A stretch of DNA of 64,000 bases from positions 51,747 to 115,746 of the forward strand of contig NZ_SIRE01000031.1 in NCBI RefSeq assembly GCF_004307995.1. The letters are read 5' to 3'. Under the pieces are notes generated by a model. The model did no database searches and was not told where the DNA came from. It saw only the letters and a program-made list of their open reading frames with translations. A program made the translations under genes and the position numbers. Source of the stretch: Paenibacillus thalictri. GTDB lineage: Bacteria > Bacillota > Bacilli > Paenibacillales > NBRC-103111. Each line of letters opens with the position of its first letter. Position 1 is the first letter of the stretch. Shown here one piece after another: positions 1 through 8,727 of the stretch.

Positions 1-598
1 GCAGAAGGATCGACGCAGGCGTTTGTTCAGCGGGCTTCAGGACTACGCAGTTGCCTGCCGCCAGCGCCGGTGCCAGCTTCCATGTCGCCATCAGCAGCGG
101 AAAGTTCCATGGGATAATCTGCCCGACGACGCCAAGCGGCTCATGAAAATGATACGCCACCGTATCGTTGTCGAGTTGGCTTAACGTGCCTTCCTGCGCC
201 CGGATACATCCCGCGAAATAGCGGAAATGATCGATCGCAAGCGGCAGATCCGCAGCCAGCGTTTCACGCACCGGCTTGCCGTTATCCCAAGTTTCGGCGA
301 CGGCCAGCATCTCCAGATTCGCTTCCATCCGATCGGCGATTTTATTTAAAATAAGCGCCCGCTCCGCAACGGAAGTACGTCCCCATGCGTCCTTCGCTTC
401 ATGAGCCGCATCAAGCGCGAGTTCGATATCTTCGGCGGTAGAACGCGGTACTTCGCAAAAAGACCGGTTATTGACCGGCGACACATTTTCAAAATATTGA
501 CCTTGAACAGGCGGAACCCACTGGCCCCCGATAAAATTCTCATAACGCTTCTTAAAAGCAATCTTTGCATCTGGGCTTCCCGGTTGAGCATAAATCAT
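1..598 (-). CDS. Aldehyde dehydrogenase, AldB/ExaC-like (5' part; rest lies outside the window)
   Basis: Oxidises an aldehyde to the acid with NAD(P)+ in the cytoplasm. The first 199 residues are present; the catalytic Cys and Glu would lie outside the window. Visible family blocks are FIGGQWV (22-28), PWNFP (163-167, cofactor and substrate pocket) and KPAEQTP (188-194, with the Lys that contacts the NAD ribose/phosphate). The run of residues resembles the acetaldehyde dehydrogenases AldB, ExaC and AcoD more than betaine aldehyde dehydrogenases; this is from memory of the family. The ATG at 598 is preceded by AAAGGAGG. It is the only gene of its transcript visible here; the next gene is divergent. 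Confidence 0.9.
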   Translation of the reverse strand, partial: MIYAQPGSPDAKIAFKKRYENFIGGQWVPPVQGQYFENVSPVNNRSFCEVPRSTAEDIELALDAAHEAKDAWGRTSVAERALILNKIADRMEANLEMLAVAETWDNGKPVRETLAADLPLAIDHFRYFAGCIRAQEGTLSQLDNDTVAYHFHEPLGVVGQIIPWNFPLLMATWKLAPALAAGNCVVLKPAEQTPASILL

Positions 599-1283
599 GA
601 GTGGACAACCTCCTTTGGATTTGGGCAATACAAGGAATAGGAACGTAGAAGAGTAAGCCGACCGCTGATACGGAAGCGCTATCATTTCGTGAAATAAGTC
701 GCACGTCAAGACATCATAAGCCGGCAAATTACCGGTATCAACCTGGTTAGATCCGTCCAATATTCGCCAAAATGCACCGCCTCTTTCAGCAAGTGATGAA
801 ATTTTTTCGCTGATGGGACATCGTGTGCTAGCTGGGCCAATCGGAGCATCAGTCCGATTGAACGATCTCTAGCGTGCTCGACAAATCATACAAGCAGAAT
901 AGAGCCATGCCAAATAAAATGCAGGAAAGGAAAGAATACTGGCGGTGAGCTGAGTTTGCAAAGCTGCGGGACGTCCCCGCCTGATGCAAAAGAGGAGTTG
1001 GCAAGCTATAGTGCGTCCGATCTGCCCAATCCTTTGCTTGGCGAGAGCAGGTCAGGTTAAAATCGATTCGCACCGTCCAAGGAGGTTATTCTAAATTTTA
1101 CCTTTATAAAGCAAATTTGCCAAGCTGGTTTTGCAACATTTACCAAAATCTTCAATTTTCTTACTTGTCCGAATTGATCTTGCTGCGCATCATCACATTT
1201 TATCACATGAAAAATAAACTTATTCGGTTTCAAGCGGATGTTTAATGTTATGATGGGAACTGAAAAGGAAGGTGGTGCAGGGA
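599..1283. other. Long intergenic region (685 bases) with no convincing gene
   Basis: This is the divergent gap between the aldehyde dehydrogenase and the MFS gene. It must hold both promoters, but no clean -35/-10 pair stands out. On the minus strand a reading frame of about 60 codons (roughly 890 down to 710, starting after a stop) reads like protein (EHARDRSIGLMLRLAQL, then HHLLKEAVHFGEYW). It has no ribosome binding site, so at most it is a gene remnant. Another minus-strand frame (849-1073) has no protein-like character. An inverted repeat lies at 955-990. Confidence 0.5.
955..990. repeat. Inverted repeat in the divergent gap
   Basis: Outer arms TTTGCA (955-960) and TGCAAA (985-990) enclose a GC-rich near-palindrome, GCGGGACGTCCCCGC (966-980). 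There is no T-run on either side, so it is not an intrinsic terminator. It could be an operator or a relic of a mobile element. Confidence 0.4.
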
Positions 1284-2513
1284 ATGTCGTCTGAGTCATT
1301 TTCTTGGAAGCGCAATATGTTCATGTTATGGAGCGGGGCTTTTTTGGTCAGTATGGCTTATTCGGTGTCGATCCCGTTCATGCCGATTTTTTTGCAAAAA
1401 GACTTGGGTGTTCATCAGCATTTGGAGGCTTGGACCGGGTTTGTTTTTGCGATTACGTTTCTCGCCAGCGCGTTAATCGCTCCGTTCTGGGGTTCGATTG
1501 CCGACAAGTATGGACGAAAACCGATGATTTTGCGAGCCGGCGTCTGCTTGTCGCTCGCTTACTTTTTGTATTATTTTGTGCAAAATCCTTATGAATTGAT
1601 TGCCGTTCGCATCTTGGAAGGCCTGCTCGCCGGGTACATCCCTTCGGCAATCGCGCTTGTCGCCACCAATACTCCGGAAAAACATGTCGGGTACGCGCTT
1701 GGCATCATGTCGACGTCAGGAGCCGCGGCGTCAATCATCGGACCGCTGCTAGGCGGTGTAGTCAGCCATCTGATCGGGCCGCGCGATACGTTTCTTTTTG
1801 CCGGTGTGATGGTGTTTGTGGCGTTTCTGATTGCCCTCTTTGCGGTCAAAGAGCCTTACTTCAACAAATCTGCGGCCAAACGTTCTTCCGTAACACAGGA
1901 CTTGAAGGAAGCGGCCGCCAACCGCAGCCTGATGATTGCGCTGGTTGTCGTTTTTGTAACGACCTCGTCGGTGATGATCATCGAACCGCTGCTGACGATT
2001 TATGTGCTGAATCTCGGCTCCAGCGAATCTTCCGCTTCGTTGTATGCGGGCATTATATTCTCCGCGGTTGGTGTCGCCACGCTTATTGCCGCCCCGCGTT
2101 GGGGCAAATGGGGCTCCCAGCTCGGATTTGAGAAGGTGCTGTTTATCGGGCTGCTGGGCGGAGGCATCGGCAACCTGCTGCAGATGGTGTTTCAGGATAT
2201 CGTCAGCTTCGGATCGCTGCGGTTTGTGTACGGGTTGTTTTTTGCCGGCGTATTTCCGGCCCTTAACGCTTTTATTGCGCAGCAGACGGACCCGGCGTTT
2301 CGCAGCCGCGCCTTCGGCTTGAACCAATCGGCCAACCAGTTGGGCCTGATGGCCGGGCCGCTAATCGGGGGGCTCTTGGCCACTCAATTACCGATACCGG
2401 TTATTTTTGCAATCAACGGTTCGCTGCTCTTGGCGGTTGCGCTGCTGCTCAAAGTACCGAAGTTCTCCATCAGCACCAGCCGCCGCCCTGTGTATAAGGA
2501 AACATCGAGATAA
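1284..2513 (+). CDS. MFS multidrug-type efflux transporter
   Basis: A 409-residue, 12-helix major facilitator that probably exports drugs or metabolites by proton antiport. The loop 2-3 signature GSIADKYGRKP is at residues 70-80, and GPLLGG blocks occur in the middle and near the end, as in the MdtG/YttB-type DHA1 family. ATG 1284 is preferred over the in-frame GTGs at 1272 and 1275 because AAGGAAGGTGG sits 8-9 bases upstream of it. It is a single gene closed by the large hairpin at 2517-2620. The substrate cannot be read from the sequence. Confidence 0.88.
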   Translation: MSSESFSWKRNMFMLWSGAFLVSMAYSVSIPFMPIFLQKDLGVHQHLEAWTGFVFAITFLASALIAPFWGSIADKYGRKPMILRAGVCLSLAYFLYYFVQNPYELIAVRILEGLLAGYIPSAIALVATNTPEKHVGYALGIMSTSGAAASIIGPLLGGVVSHLIGPRDTFLFAGVMVFVAFLIALFAVKEPYFNKSAAKRSSVTQDLKEAAANRSLMIALVVVFVTTSSVMIIEPLLTIYVLNLGSSESSASLYAGIIFSAVGVATLIAAPRWGKWGSQLGFEKVLFIGLLGGGIGNLLQMVFQDIVSFGSLRFVYGLFFAGVFPALNAFIAQQTDPAFRSRAFGLNQSANQLGLMAGPLIGGLLATQLPIPVIFAINGSLLLAVALLLKVPKFSISTSRRPVYKETSR

Positions 2514-2516
2514 AGC

Positions 2517-2620
2517 AAAGCCCCCAGGCTCCTGTCTGAACGAAAGACCGCAGGATGGACACTTAGGACAAAGTGCTCATCTGCAGCTCACAGTTCAGAT
2601 TAGGGAACCGGGGGCTTTTT
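2517..2620 (+). terminator. Large structured terminator after the MFS gene
   Basis: AAAGCCCCC (2517-2525) pairs with GGGGGCTTT (610-618 of the 2000s), followed by T's. Inside the stem TCTGAAC pairs with GTTCAGA, then GCAGGATG with CATCTGC, and at the tip CACTT with AAGTG. The hairpin is about 100 bases, far longer than usual. The outer arms also pair on the minus strand, where the T-run is poorer, so it may also end the aldolase transcript. The tip holds TGGACACTTAG (2556-2566), which recurs at 63901-63911. Confidence 0.75.
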
Positions 2621-2647
2621 AACATAGTTCAGAAGCTGCCAATCAGG

Positions 2648-3412
2648 TCAGCCCCGCTTCAGCTTGGCGAGGCCTTCCTTGGCGCCGCTCATCAGCATGC
2701 CAACTTCGCTATTCCAGCTTAATATCGACATGCCTATCCGCTCGCAATGCTGCAGCAAGTCAATCTGCGACGAAATAATGCCGGAGCCAATGCCGGCTGT
2801 GCGGGCCGCTGCCGCGATTCTACCAATCGCTTCCATTAAAGCGGGATGATTGCGCGTTCCGGAAATACCAAGATCCTGAGCAAGATCGTTTGGTCCGACG
2901 ATCAATCCGTCCAGTCCTTGAACGCCGGCGATCTCCTCCAATTGCCGCAGCCCTTGCTGTGACTCGATCTGCGCCAATATGACGGTATGTTGATTGGCCG
3001 CTTTCATATATTCACGCAAATTCTCAACATGATAACGGGTATGAGCACGTGTCGTCGATACGCCCCTGCGGCCCTCGGGAGCGTATTTGCCGTATTGAAT
3101 TGCGCTGCGAAGCTGTTCGGCATGCTCGACCATCGGAATGAGCAGCCCATTCACCCCCATGTCCAAATACTTCACGATGCATTCTCTGGATACTTCAGGG
3201 ATTCGCACGATGATCGGGATATCGGCCCCTCTGGCCGCTGTAGTTAAACCCGCCACCATAGAGTAATCAAAATAACCGTGCTCGCAATCAACGATAAAAA
3301 AATCAAACCCGCACGTTTTCAGCATGACTGCGAGATTCGGCGTGTGGAACTCGGACACCATCGTCCCGAATACAGGCCCATTTCCGTTCAGCTTTTCGTT
3401 TAATCCGTTCAT
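2648..3412 (-). CDS. HpcH/HpaI-family 2-oxo acid aldolase
   Basis: A class II (metal-dependent) pyruvate-type aldolase of 254 residues that cleaves 2-keto-4-hydroxy acids or 2-keto-3-deoxy sugar acids to pyruvate or a related keto acid plus an aldehyde. Catalytic residues fall where the family has them: His45 in DCEHG, Arg70 in VRIP, metal ligands Glu150 in AQIE and Asp176 in GPNDLA. The RBS CAGGAGG lies 5-6 bases before ATG 3412. It is the last gene of the sugar locus, 132 bases after the kinase. With a sedoheptulokinase-like kinase upstream it may cleave a keto-sugar breakdown product, which is inference. Confidence 0.9.
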   Translation of the reverse strand: MNGLNEKLNGNGPVFGTMVSEFHTPNLAVMLKTCGFDFFIVDCEHGYFDYSMVAGLTTAARGADIPIIVRIPEVSRECIVKYLDMGVNGLLIPMVEHAEQLRSAIQYGKYAPEGRRGVSTTRAHTRYHVENLREYMKAANQHTVILAQIESQQGLRQLEEIAGVQGLDGLIVGPNDLAQDLGISGTRNHPALMEAIGRIAAAARTAGIGSGIISSQIDLLQHCERIGMSILSWNSEVGMLMSGAKEGLAKLKRG

Positions 3413-3544
3413 GCCATCCTCCTGTGTAATTTAAAAACACCGCTTCGCGTCCTCGACCGATCCGAAGTCTTCTCCCATCCCTAGTCGTACCCGATCCGGG
3501 GGGCTGCAGTGCTTATTACCGCAGCGCGTATCGTTCCTGCAGCG

Positions 3545-4993
3545 TCAATCAAGACTCTCCGGCATAAGCCGCCTTGTTTCATCATAAGAACGGCAGCGGC
3601 CCGAACACAATAAAGCGACGCGGTACATACCGGCGAACACCTCGTCCTGCACCGGAGACCATATGCCGGGGATGCCGCTTCTTTGGCTGATCAGTTCCGC
3701 AAGCAGCTTATTGCGGCTGAGTACGCCTCCCGAGAACATCAATCGACGCGTTGTTTCCGGACGTGCACCATGTAATTGTTCGAGCAGCGAAACATAAATG
3801 TCCGCCATATTGTCCAATGCGCCGCGCACAATCGGACCGATACGCAGATTTGTCGCATCAACTCCTAATAAGGCCCCCTCCCGGACACCCCTTTGGTTCG
3901 AAAAAAAACCGACCGACACCTCTAGCCGCCCCCGGTCGTCGGCTCGATCAGCCGCTTGCAGCAGTCCGCTCCAAAGCTGCGCTTCCTCAATCTGACAGCC
4001 GAAGATCGTCTCGCCAATGTCCTTCACAAAATCGGCCAAAACGTCGAGATTGCGGCCTCCGGGCAGACGGGTCAGCGTGTTCAGCCACAGGCCGCCAACA
4101 AACGGCCGGATTTCGTACGCGCCGGGCCGGTACTCCTCTTCGAGCCGCGACATGATGCCGGCCGTTCCGATCGTTAACACGGTATCCTGCTGCGGAACGG
4201 CCAAGCTGCCGAGCACCGAAGCTTGATGATCTCCGATATCGGGATATATCGGAATGTGAACCGACCCGGCAGCGGCACTCCCCCTGTACCATCCGGCAGG
4301 TTCCGTCTCACAACGGATTTGCGGGAACGACATCGTCCCGCAGCCCGCTGCTTCGATCAGCCTCCGATTCCAAGCGCCGCTGCGAATGTCGGCAAACCCC
4401 GTAGCCGCTGCGTTGGTCAGGTGGCAAGCATGCTCGCCGGTAAGCCGCAAGATAATGTAAGAACCCAGCGTGCAAAAGCGGATTCCCGCCTCTCTGCGGA
4501 CATCGACATGATGGCGCAGCAAATGGAATACGTTGCACATCGCCAGCCCCGGTTTGAGGCCAATGCCCGTAGCGGCCAAATCCTCTTCCGAGACCAGCGC
4601 GCGCAGCAGATCCAGATAGGTCCGCGCCAAACTGTCTTCCACCGGCTCCATGCATCTTTCGTCCTGCCATGAAATATACGGCGTAACGGCGTGTCCATCG
4701 CGTCCCGCCAGCACAAAACCGTGCATCTGCGTCGACAGCAGCACGCCTTGCGCCTCCGGCCGCAACGTGAGATGATCGTCGATCATCTCGCGTACGATGC
4801 CGACAATCCGTTCGGCGTCCGTCTCGTGCCGTCGCGCCACAATCCCGGCCCCGCTCCCAGACAGCGGGGCCGGGGTGGATAACGGAGCCGGCGTCTTTTC
4901 TCTGCGCACGGCAAGGAGGGCACGGCGATCCACATCAAGGATCGCCGATTTGATGTAGCTGCTGCCGATATCCACAGCGATGTAGCTAGCCAT
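3545..4993 (-). CDS. FGGY-family carbohydrate kinase, sedoheptulokinase/xylulokinase-like
   Basis: Phosphorylates a sugar or ketose with ATP in the cytoplasm. Visible motifs are DIGSS at 8-12 (phosphate loop), TQMHGF near 88-93, SWQDERC near 108-114 and GDHQASV near 254-260, with the catalytic Asp near 255. The WQDxRC and GDxQASV blocks resemble sedoheptulokinase rather than glycerol kinase. An in-frame extension to 5113 lies wholly inside the upstream gene; I chose ATG 4993, which overlaps the BNR gene's stop by 8 bases (ATGGCTAG), implying translational coupling. Length 482 residues is normal for FGGY enzymes. The exact substrate is not provable here. Confidence 0.85.
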   Translation of the reverse strand: MASYIAVDIGSSYIKSAILDVDRRALLAVRREKTPAPLSTPAPLSGSGAGIVARRHETDAERIVGIVREMIDDHLTLRPEAQGVLLSTQMHGFVLAGRDGHAVTPYISWQDERCMEPVEDSLARTYLDLLRALVSEEDLAATGIGLKPGLAMCNVFHLLRHHVDVRREAGIRFCTLGSYIILRLTGEHACHLTNAAATGFADIRSGAWNRRLIEAAGCGTMSFPQIRCETEPAGWYRGSAAAGSVHIPIYPDIGDHQASVLGSLAVPQQDTVLTIGTAGIMSRLEEEYRPGAYEIRPFVGGLWLNTLTRLPGGRNLDVLADFVKDIGETIFGCQIEEAQLWSGLLQAADRADDRGRLEVSVGFFSNQRGVREGALLGVDATNLRIGPIVRGALDNMADIYVSLLEQLHGARPETTRRLMFSGGVLSRNKLLAELISQRSGIPGIWSPVQDEVFAGMYRVALLCSGRCRSYDETRRLMPESLD

Positions 4994-6023
4994 CGATCCG
5001 GGCGCCGACATAGATCGTATCGTGTTTGTTGTAGTCGAAGGTGAAATGAATAACTCCTTTGTCTTCGTCAACAAAGCCGTCGGGATATGAAAGTCCTCCG
5101 GGGAAGGTGACAAGATCCCTTTGGACGGACCATGTCTTCATATCGTCGTCCGAAATCCACAGCGACAGCGGATTCCTTGAAGCCAGTCCGTGCTCCGCCC
5201 GCCATGGCGCAGGATTGTGCAGCAGCGCGATGCGGTCGTCCTTTAAGCGGAACAACCGCAGCTTGGTGCCGGCGTTTACAATGCCGCTCGGATACGCCTC
5301 GCTCCAGGTGCGGCCGCCGTCCGCCGAATCGGAACGATACAGCATGCTGGTCCGATCGGCGCGAATGAGCATCACCATCCGGCCGTCGCTTAGCTCGACC
5401 ACATTGTTTTCCGCCCAATTCCAGTTTGGCAGATCAATCGAGATGCCCCCATGGGCATCCCACGTTTTACCGTTATCGCGGCTAATTAGCACGCCATTGT
5501 CCGAGCGGTAACTCGAGGTGCGCATGATGGGCAAATCCTCGGCTCTCAAACGGGCCAGCTCCTCTTCCGCCACATGATAATGCTGATAAGGCAGCACCAG
5601 CTCCCCGTTGCGTTTGTGATACAACGTGCGGATGAAGGTCCGCTCGAACAGATGCGGCACAGGCAGCGGCACCAGCTCGCTCCATGTGTACCCGCTGTCG
5701 CGGCTTACGCACATCCACTGCTCCCAGTCGAGAAATTTGCCGTTATGCACGGTCACAAACAACGTCACTTCATCGCCAAGCACCATCGCTTCGGTCTGAT
5801 AGGTCGCTTTGCCGGGAATGTCGAACAACCTGACAAGCGGTCCCCAAGTTTCCCCGCGATCCGTGGAGCGGCTCAAATACACATCGTTATCGATATGGGG
5901 TTCGGTAAAACCTCCGGTTTGGATGAACGTTACCCATTCTCCGTTTGGCATCTCCCGCAAAATCGCTTCGCAGCAGACGAGATTCGGGGCCTTGCCCCAG
6001 TAAATCAGGCGCATTGTATCCAT
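4986..6023 (-). CDS. BNR/Asp-box six-bladed propeller hydrolase (sialidase-like fold)
   Basis: A 345-residue beta-propeller with repeated Asp boxes (S-x-D-x-G-x-T-W): STDRGETW (53-60), SRDSGYTW (107-114), SRDNGKTW (181-188), SADGGRTW (233-240) and a degenerate SDDDMKTW later. There is no signal peptide, so it acts in the cytoplasm, unlike secreted sialidases. Such proteins in sugar loci are often annotated exo-alpha-sialidase, but the fold covers many glycosidases and lyases, so sialic acid is not assured; no sialic-acid lyase or ManNAc genes are nearby. RBS AAGGAGA precedes ATG 6023. It sits 27 bases after the binding-protein gene and overlaps the kinase. Confidence 0.8.
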   Translation of the reverse strand: MDTMRLIYWGKAPNLVCCEAILREMPNGEWVTFIQTGGFTEPHIDNDVYLSRSTDRGETWGPLVRLFDIPGKATYQTEAMVLGDEVTLFVTVHNGKFLDWEQWMCVSRDSGYTWSELVPLPVPHLFERTFIRTLYHKRNGELVLPYQHYHVAEEELARLRAEDLPIMRTSSYRSDNGVLISRDNGKTWDAHGGISIDLPNWNWAENNVVELSDGRMVMLIRADRTSMLYRSDSADGGRTWSEAYPSGIVNAGTKLRLFRLKDDRIALLHNPAPWRAEHGLASRNPLSLWISDDDMKTWSVQRDLVTFPGGLSYPDGFVDEDKGVIHFTFDYNKHDTIYVGARIDG

Positions 6024-6050
6024 CGTTTTGATTCTCCTTGTCGCTATTGT

Positions 6051-7670
6051 TTATTTCACGCTGTTCCATCTGTCGTAAGCCGTTTGGCGAATTTTGATCA
6101 TGTCGTCCACGCCCATCTTCTTAAGCGTCGCAATATAATTGTCCCATTCGCTGAGCGGTGTTTCTCCCATGATGAACTTGGCTTCCATCTGATCCGCGTA
6201 GCTGTCCATATCGATGTACGAAGCGATTTTCTCCTGCTCCTGCGGGGTAAACTTCACTTCCGGATAAGGGTATCTTGCAACATCGACACTGCCGCTGCTC
6301 ATGATCAAATTGGTTAGCCATACCTGCATCGGATCGTTATAAGTTAAATAATCGCCTATCGTCTGGCCGTTGTAGAACGGACCGTTCACCGGAGACTGCT
6401 TTTGTCTGAAATCGTAGAAGCTGGGGTAGCCCTCAAAATGCGTATTAAACGTCTTTACCCCGTTGACCGTCACATATTCGTAACCCGCTTTGTCGCTTAC
6501 GACGCCAAGTTCAGGGCCCGCACGCATGGCCAAGCTGCCCTCCAGCGTAAACAAGTAGTCGACAAGCCGCAGCATCGCCTCCGGGTTCTTGCTTTTGTTT
6601 GTGATCGCAAACGTCCCCCAGCGCTGATAAGCCGGCTGCTTACGCGCCATTTTCTGCGAATTGACGGAGCTGGTGAGCGGGGGAAGAATGATAAACTGGT
6701 CCAAATTGCCTGATCCGATGTTCGTATATCCGCCGCTATCCCCGTTTAAGCCGACCGACAAGTTTTTTTCCTTGGCCAGTACCTGCTCTTTTTTCTGGGA
6801 GAAATATTCCTTGTCCAGCAATCCCTCTTTGTAGAGCTTGTTCATGTATATCAAATATTCCTTGTAGCCGGGCTGGATCGGCACATACACGTATTTATCC
6901 TTAATCACATCGTGCCGCGAATCGACGAATCCGACCGCCGAAAGAATAGGAATACTGGCCGAACCGTTAAACAGCCCCGTAAAAGGAATCTCGTCCGCCT
7001 TGCCGTTTTTGTTCGGATCCTTCTCCTTAAACGCCTTCAGCACCGTATACAGCTCATCCAAGGTCGTCGGCACTTTGAGCCCGAGATTATCCAGCCACCG
7101 CTTGTTGATGTAAGGGCGAACCGTCACGGTATCCCGCTTGTAATCGCTAAACGTCGGTATTGTATAGATGGAGCCTTCGGGGGTTGAGAACGTCTTGCGC
7201 ACCTCCGGGTATTTGTCGAACAGCGCCTTTGTCTCCGGCCCGTATTTGTCGATCAGCGGCTTCAAATTCATGAGCAGCCCTTGCGGGCCATACATATTTT
7301 CATCCTTCACCGTAAGCCCCGAGAAAAAAATATCGGGCAAATCGCCGGTTGCAAACGCAAGCGCTTTCTTCTCTTCCCAACCTGCGCTCTCAATCGCCTG
7401 AACCTTGATGTTGATGTTGGTCCGCTTGGCAATTTCCTTAAAAAACCACATTTTGTCAAAATCGCCATGGGCAGGCTCACGCGGATACATTAACGTAACG
7501 GTGATCGGCTCCTTGACGATCGGCAGCCCCGTAGGGTTAACGTTATCGGCAGCCGCTTTGTCGCTTGCTTTTTTCGCTTCTTCGCTTTGAGGTTTCCCGT
7601 TATCCGAACAGGCAGCAAGTGTGGAGCCGACAAGCGCTGCCGAAAGCAGTCCGGCCATGTATTTTTTCAA
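6051..7670 (-). CDS. ABC transporter sugar-binding lipoprotein (LipO/YtcQ type)
   Basis: An extracytoplasmic solute-binding protein of 539 residues, anchored by a lipid on Cys21 (lipobox LAAC, 18-21). The large family-1 fold with PREPAHGDFDKMWFF early and KRWLDNLGL then VPTTLDEL in the middle matches the LipO/YtcQ group that pairs with LplB/LplC-type permeases. The start is TTG 7670, fixed by AAAGGAGG about 7 bases upstream. It lies 136 bases after the second permease. It should deliver an oligosaccharide or modified sugar to the two permeases; no ATPase is encoded, as is usual for this group. Confidence 0.9.
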   Translation of the reverse strand: MKKYMAGLLSAALVGSTLAACSDNGKPQSEEAKKASDKAAADNVNPTGLPIVKEPITVTLMYPREPAHGDFDKMWFFKEIAKRTNINIKVQAIESAGWEEKKALAFATGDLPDIFFSGLTVKDENMYGPQGLLMNLKPLIDKYGPETKALFDKYPEVRKTFSTPEGSIYTIPTFSDYKRDTVTVRPYINKRWLDNLGLKVPTTLDELYTVLKAFKEKDPNKNGKADEIPFTGLFNGSASIPILSAVGFVDSRHDVIKDKYVYVPIQPGYKEYLIYMNKLYKEGLLDKEYFSQKKEQVLAKEKNLSVGLNGDSGGYTNIGSGNLDQFIILPPLTSSVNSQKMARKQPAYQRWGTFAITNKSKNPEAMLRLVDYLFTLEGSLAMRAGPELGVVSDKAGYEYVTVNGVKTFNTHFEGYPSFYDFRQKQSPVNGPFYNGQTIGDYLTYNDPMQVWLTNLIMSSGSVDVARYPYPEVKFTPQEQEKIASYIDMDSYADQMEAKFIMGETPLSEWDNYIATLKKMGVDDMIKIRQTAYDRWNSVK

Positions 7671-7806
7671 TATAAACGACCTCCTTTAGCTGACTCTTCC
7701 AAATCTTTGTGCATTGACTTGATCCGTCCGTTATTTAACGATGCCGATCACCCCCTTCAGAGTCTGAACGCCCTGCATTCATTGCTTTACCTCCCCTATC
7801 TTGCCG

Positions 7807-8712
7807 TCACCCCTTGATTGCTCCGATCATCACCCCTTTGACGAAATACTTTTGCAGAAACGGATACAGCACCAGCACAGGCAGCGAAGACACCACGATA
7901 ATGCCGAATTTCATCGCTTCCTTCAGCTCCATCCGTTTCACCAGCTCTTGCATCGCCTCGGCGTCTAAGCCCATCAGATCAACCATCTGATCCATGATCA
8001 GCACATTGCGTAAAATGAGCTGCAGCGGGTACAATTTCAGGTCGGACAAATAAATCAGCGCGCTGAAAAAGGAATTCCAGTGACCCACCGCATAAAACAA
8101 GATCAGCACCGCGATAATCGGCTTGGACAAGGGCAACACGATGCGCACGAACAACTTGAAGTTGGAACAGCCGTCAATAAACGCCGCTTCCTTTAATTCA
8201 TTGGGGATCGTTGATTGAAAATAAGTCCGGGCAATGATCACGTTCCACATCGACACGGCATTGGGCAGCAGCAGCGCCCAGACGGTATTGACCAGCTGCA
8301 GCTTTTTGACAACCAAATATGTCGGCAGCAAGCCGCCGCTAAAAAACAACGTAAACGTAAACAGGAAGGTGAATAGGTTACGCCCGATCAGATCGCGGCG
8401 GGACAAGGCGTAAGCGCAGGTCAAGGTCAACGCTACGTTCAGGCTTGTGCCGACAATCGTATAAAACAACGTGTTGCGATAACCGGTCCAGATCGGATCG
8501 TATTCGAAAATTTTGCGGTATCCATCGAGCGTAAATCCTTTCGGCAGCAGGTACACCTCCCCAAGCGTAATCAGCTTTGGTTCGCTAAGCGACGCGCTGA
8601 CGACATAAATCAGAGGATAAGCGACGGCCAGCAAAATAAAGGCGCCGAGGATAAGAACGATATTGTCGACAATCCGGTCTTCCCGGCTGCGAATTAATGA
8701 AGATGACGGCAT
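7807..8712 (-). CDS. Carbohydrate ABC permease, LplC/YtcP type
   Basis: An inner-membrane permease of 301 residues with about six helices. The EAA loop that docks the ATPase is visible as NELKEAAFIDG followed by LPLSKP, near residues 170-195. The C-terminus KGVMIGAIKG is typical of LplC/YtcP proteins. RBS TAGGGAGG precedes ATG 8712. It starts 15 bases after the first permease ends, so the two are cotranscribed and form the heterodimeric channel. Confidence 0.92.
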   Translation of the reverse strand: MPSSSLIRSREDRIVDNIVLILGAFILLAVAYPLIYVVSASLSEPKLITLGEVYLLPKGFTLDGYRKIFEYDPIWTGYRNTLFYTIVGTSLNVALTLTCAYALSRRDLIGRNLFTFLFTFTLFFSGGLLPTYLVVKKLQLVNTVWALLLPNAVSMWNVIIARTYFQSTIPNELKEAAFIDGCSNFKLFVRIVLPLSKPIIAVLILFYAVGHWNSFFSALIYLSDLKLYPLQLILRNVLIMDQMVDLMGLDAEAMQELVKRMELKEAMKFGIIVVSSLPVLVLYPFLQKYFVKGVMIGAIKG

Positions 8713-8727
8713 TTGCCCAAGGCCTCC

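Noticed and set aside
4994..5113. 40-residue N-terminal extension of the FGGY kinase
   Set aside because: It lies inside the BNR gene and lacks family similarity; ATG 4993 begins the conserved fold.
4986..6023. Naming the BNR protein a sialidase with sialic acid as substrate
   Set aside because: No signal peptide and no sialic acid catabolic genes; Asp boxes alone do not fix the substrate.
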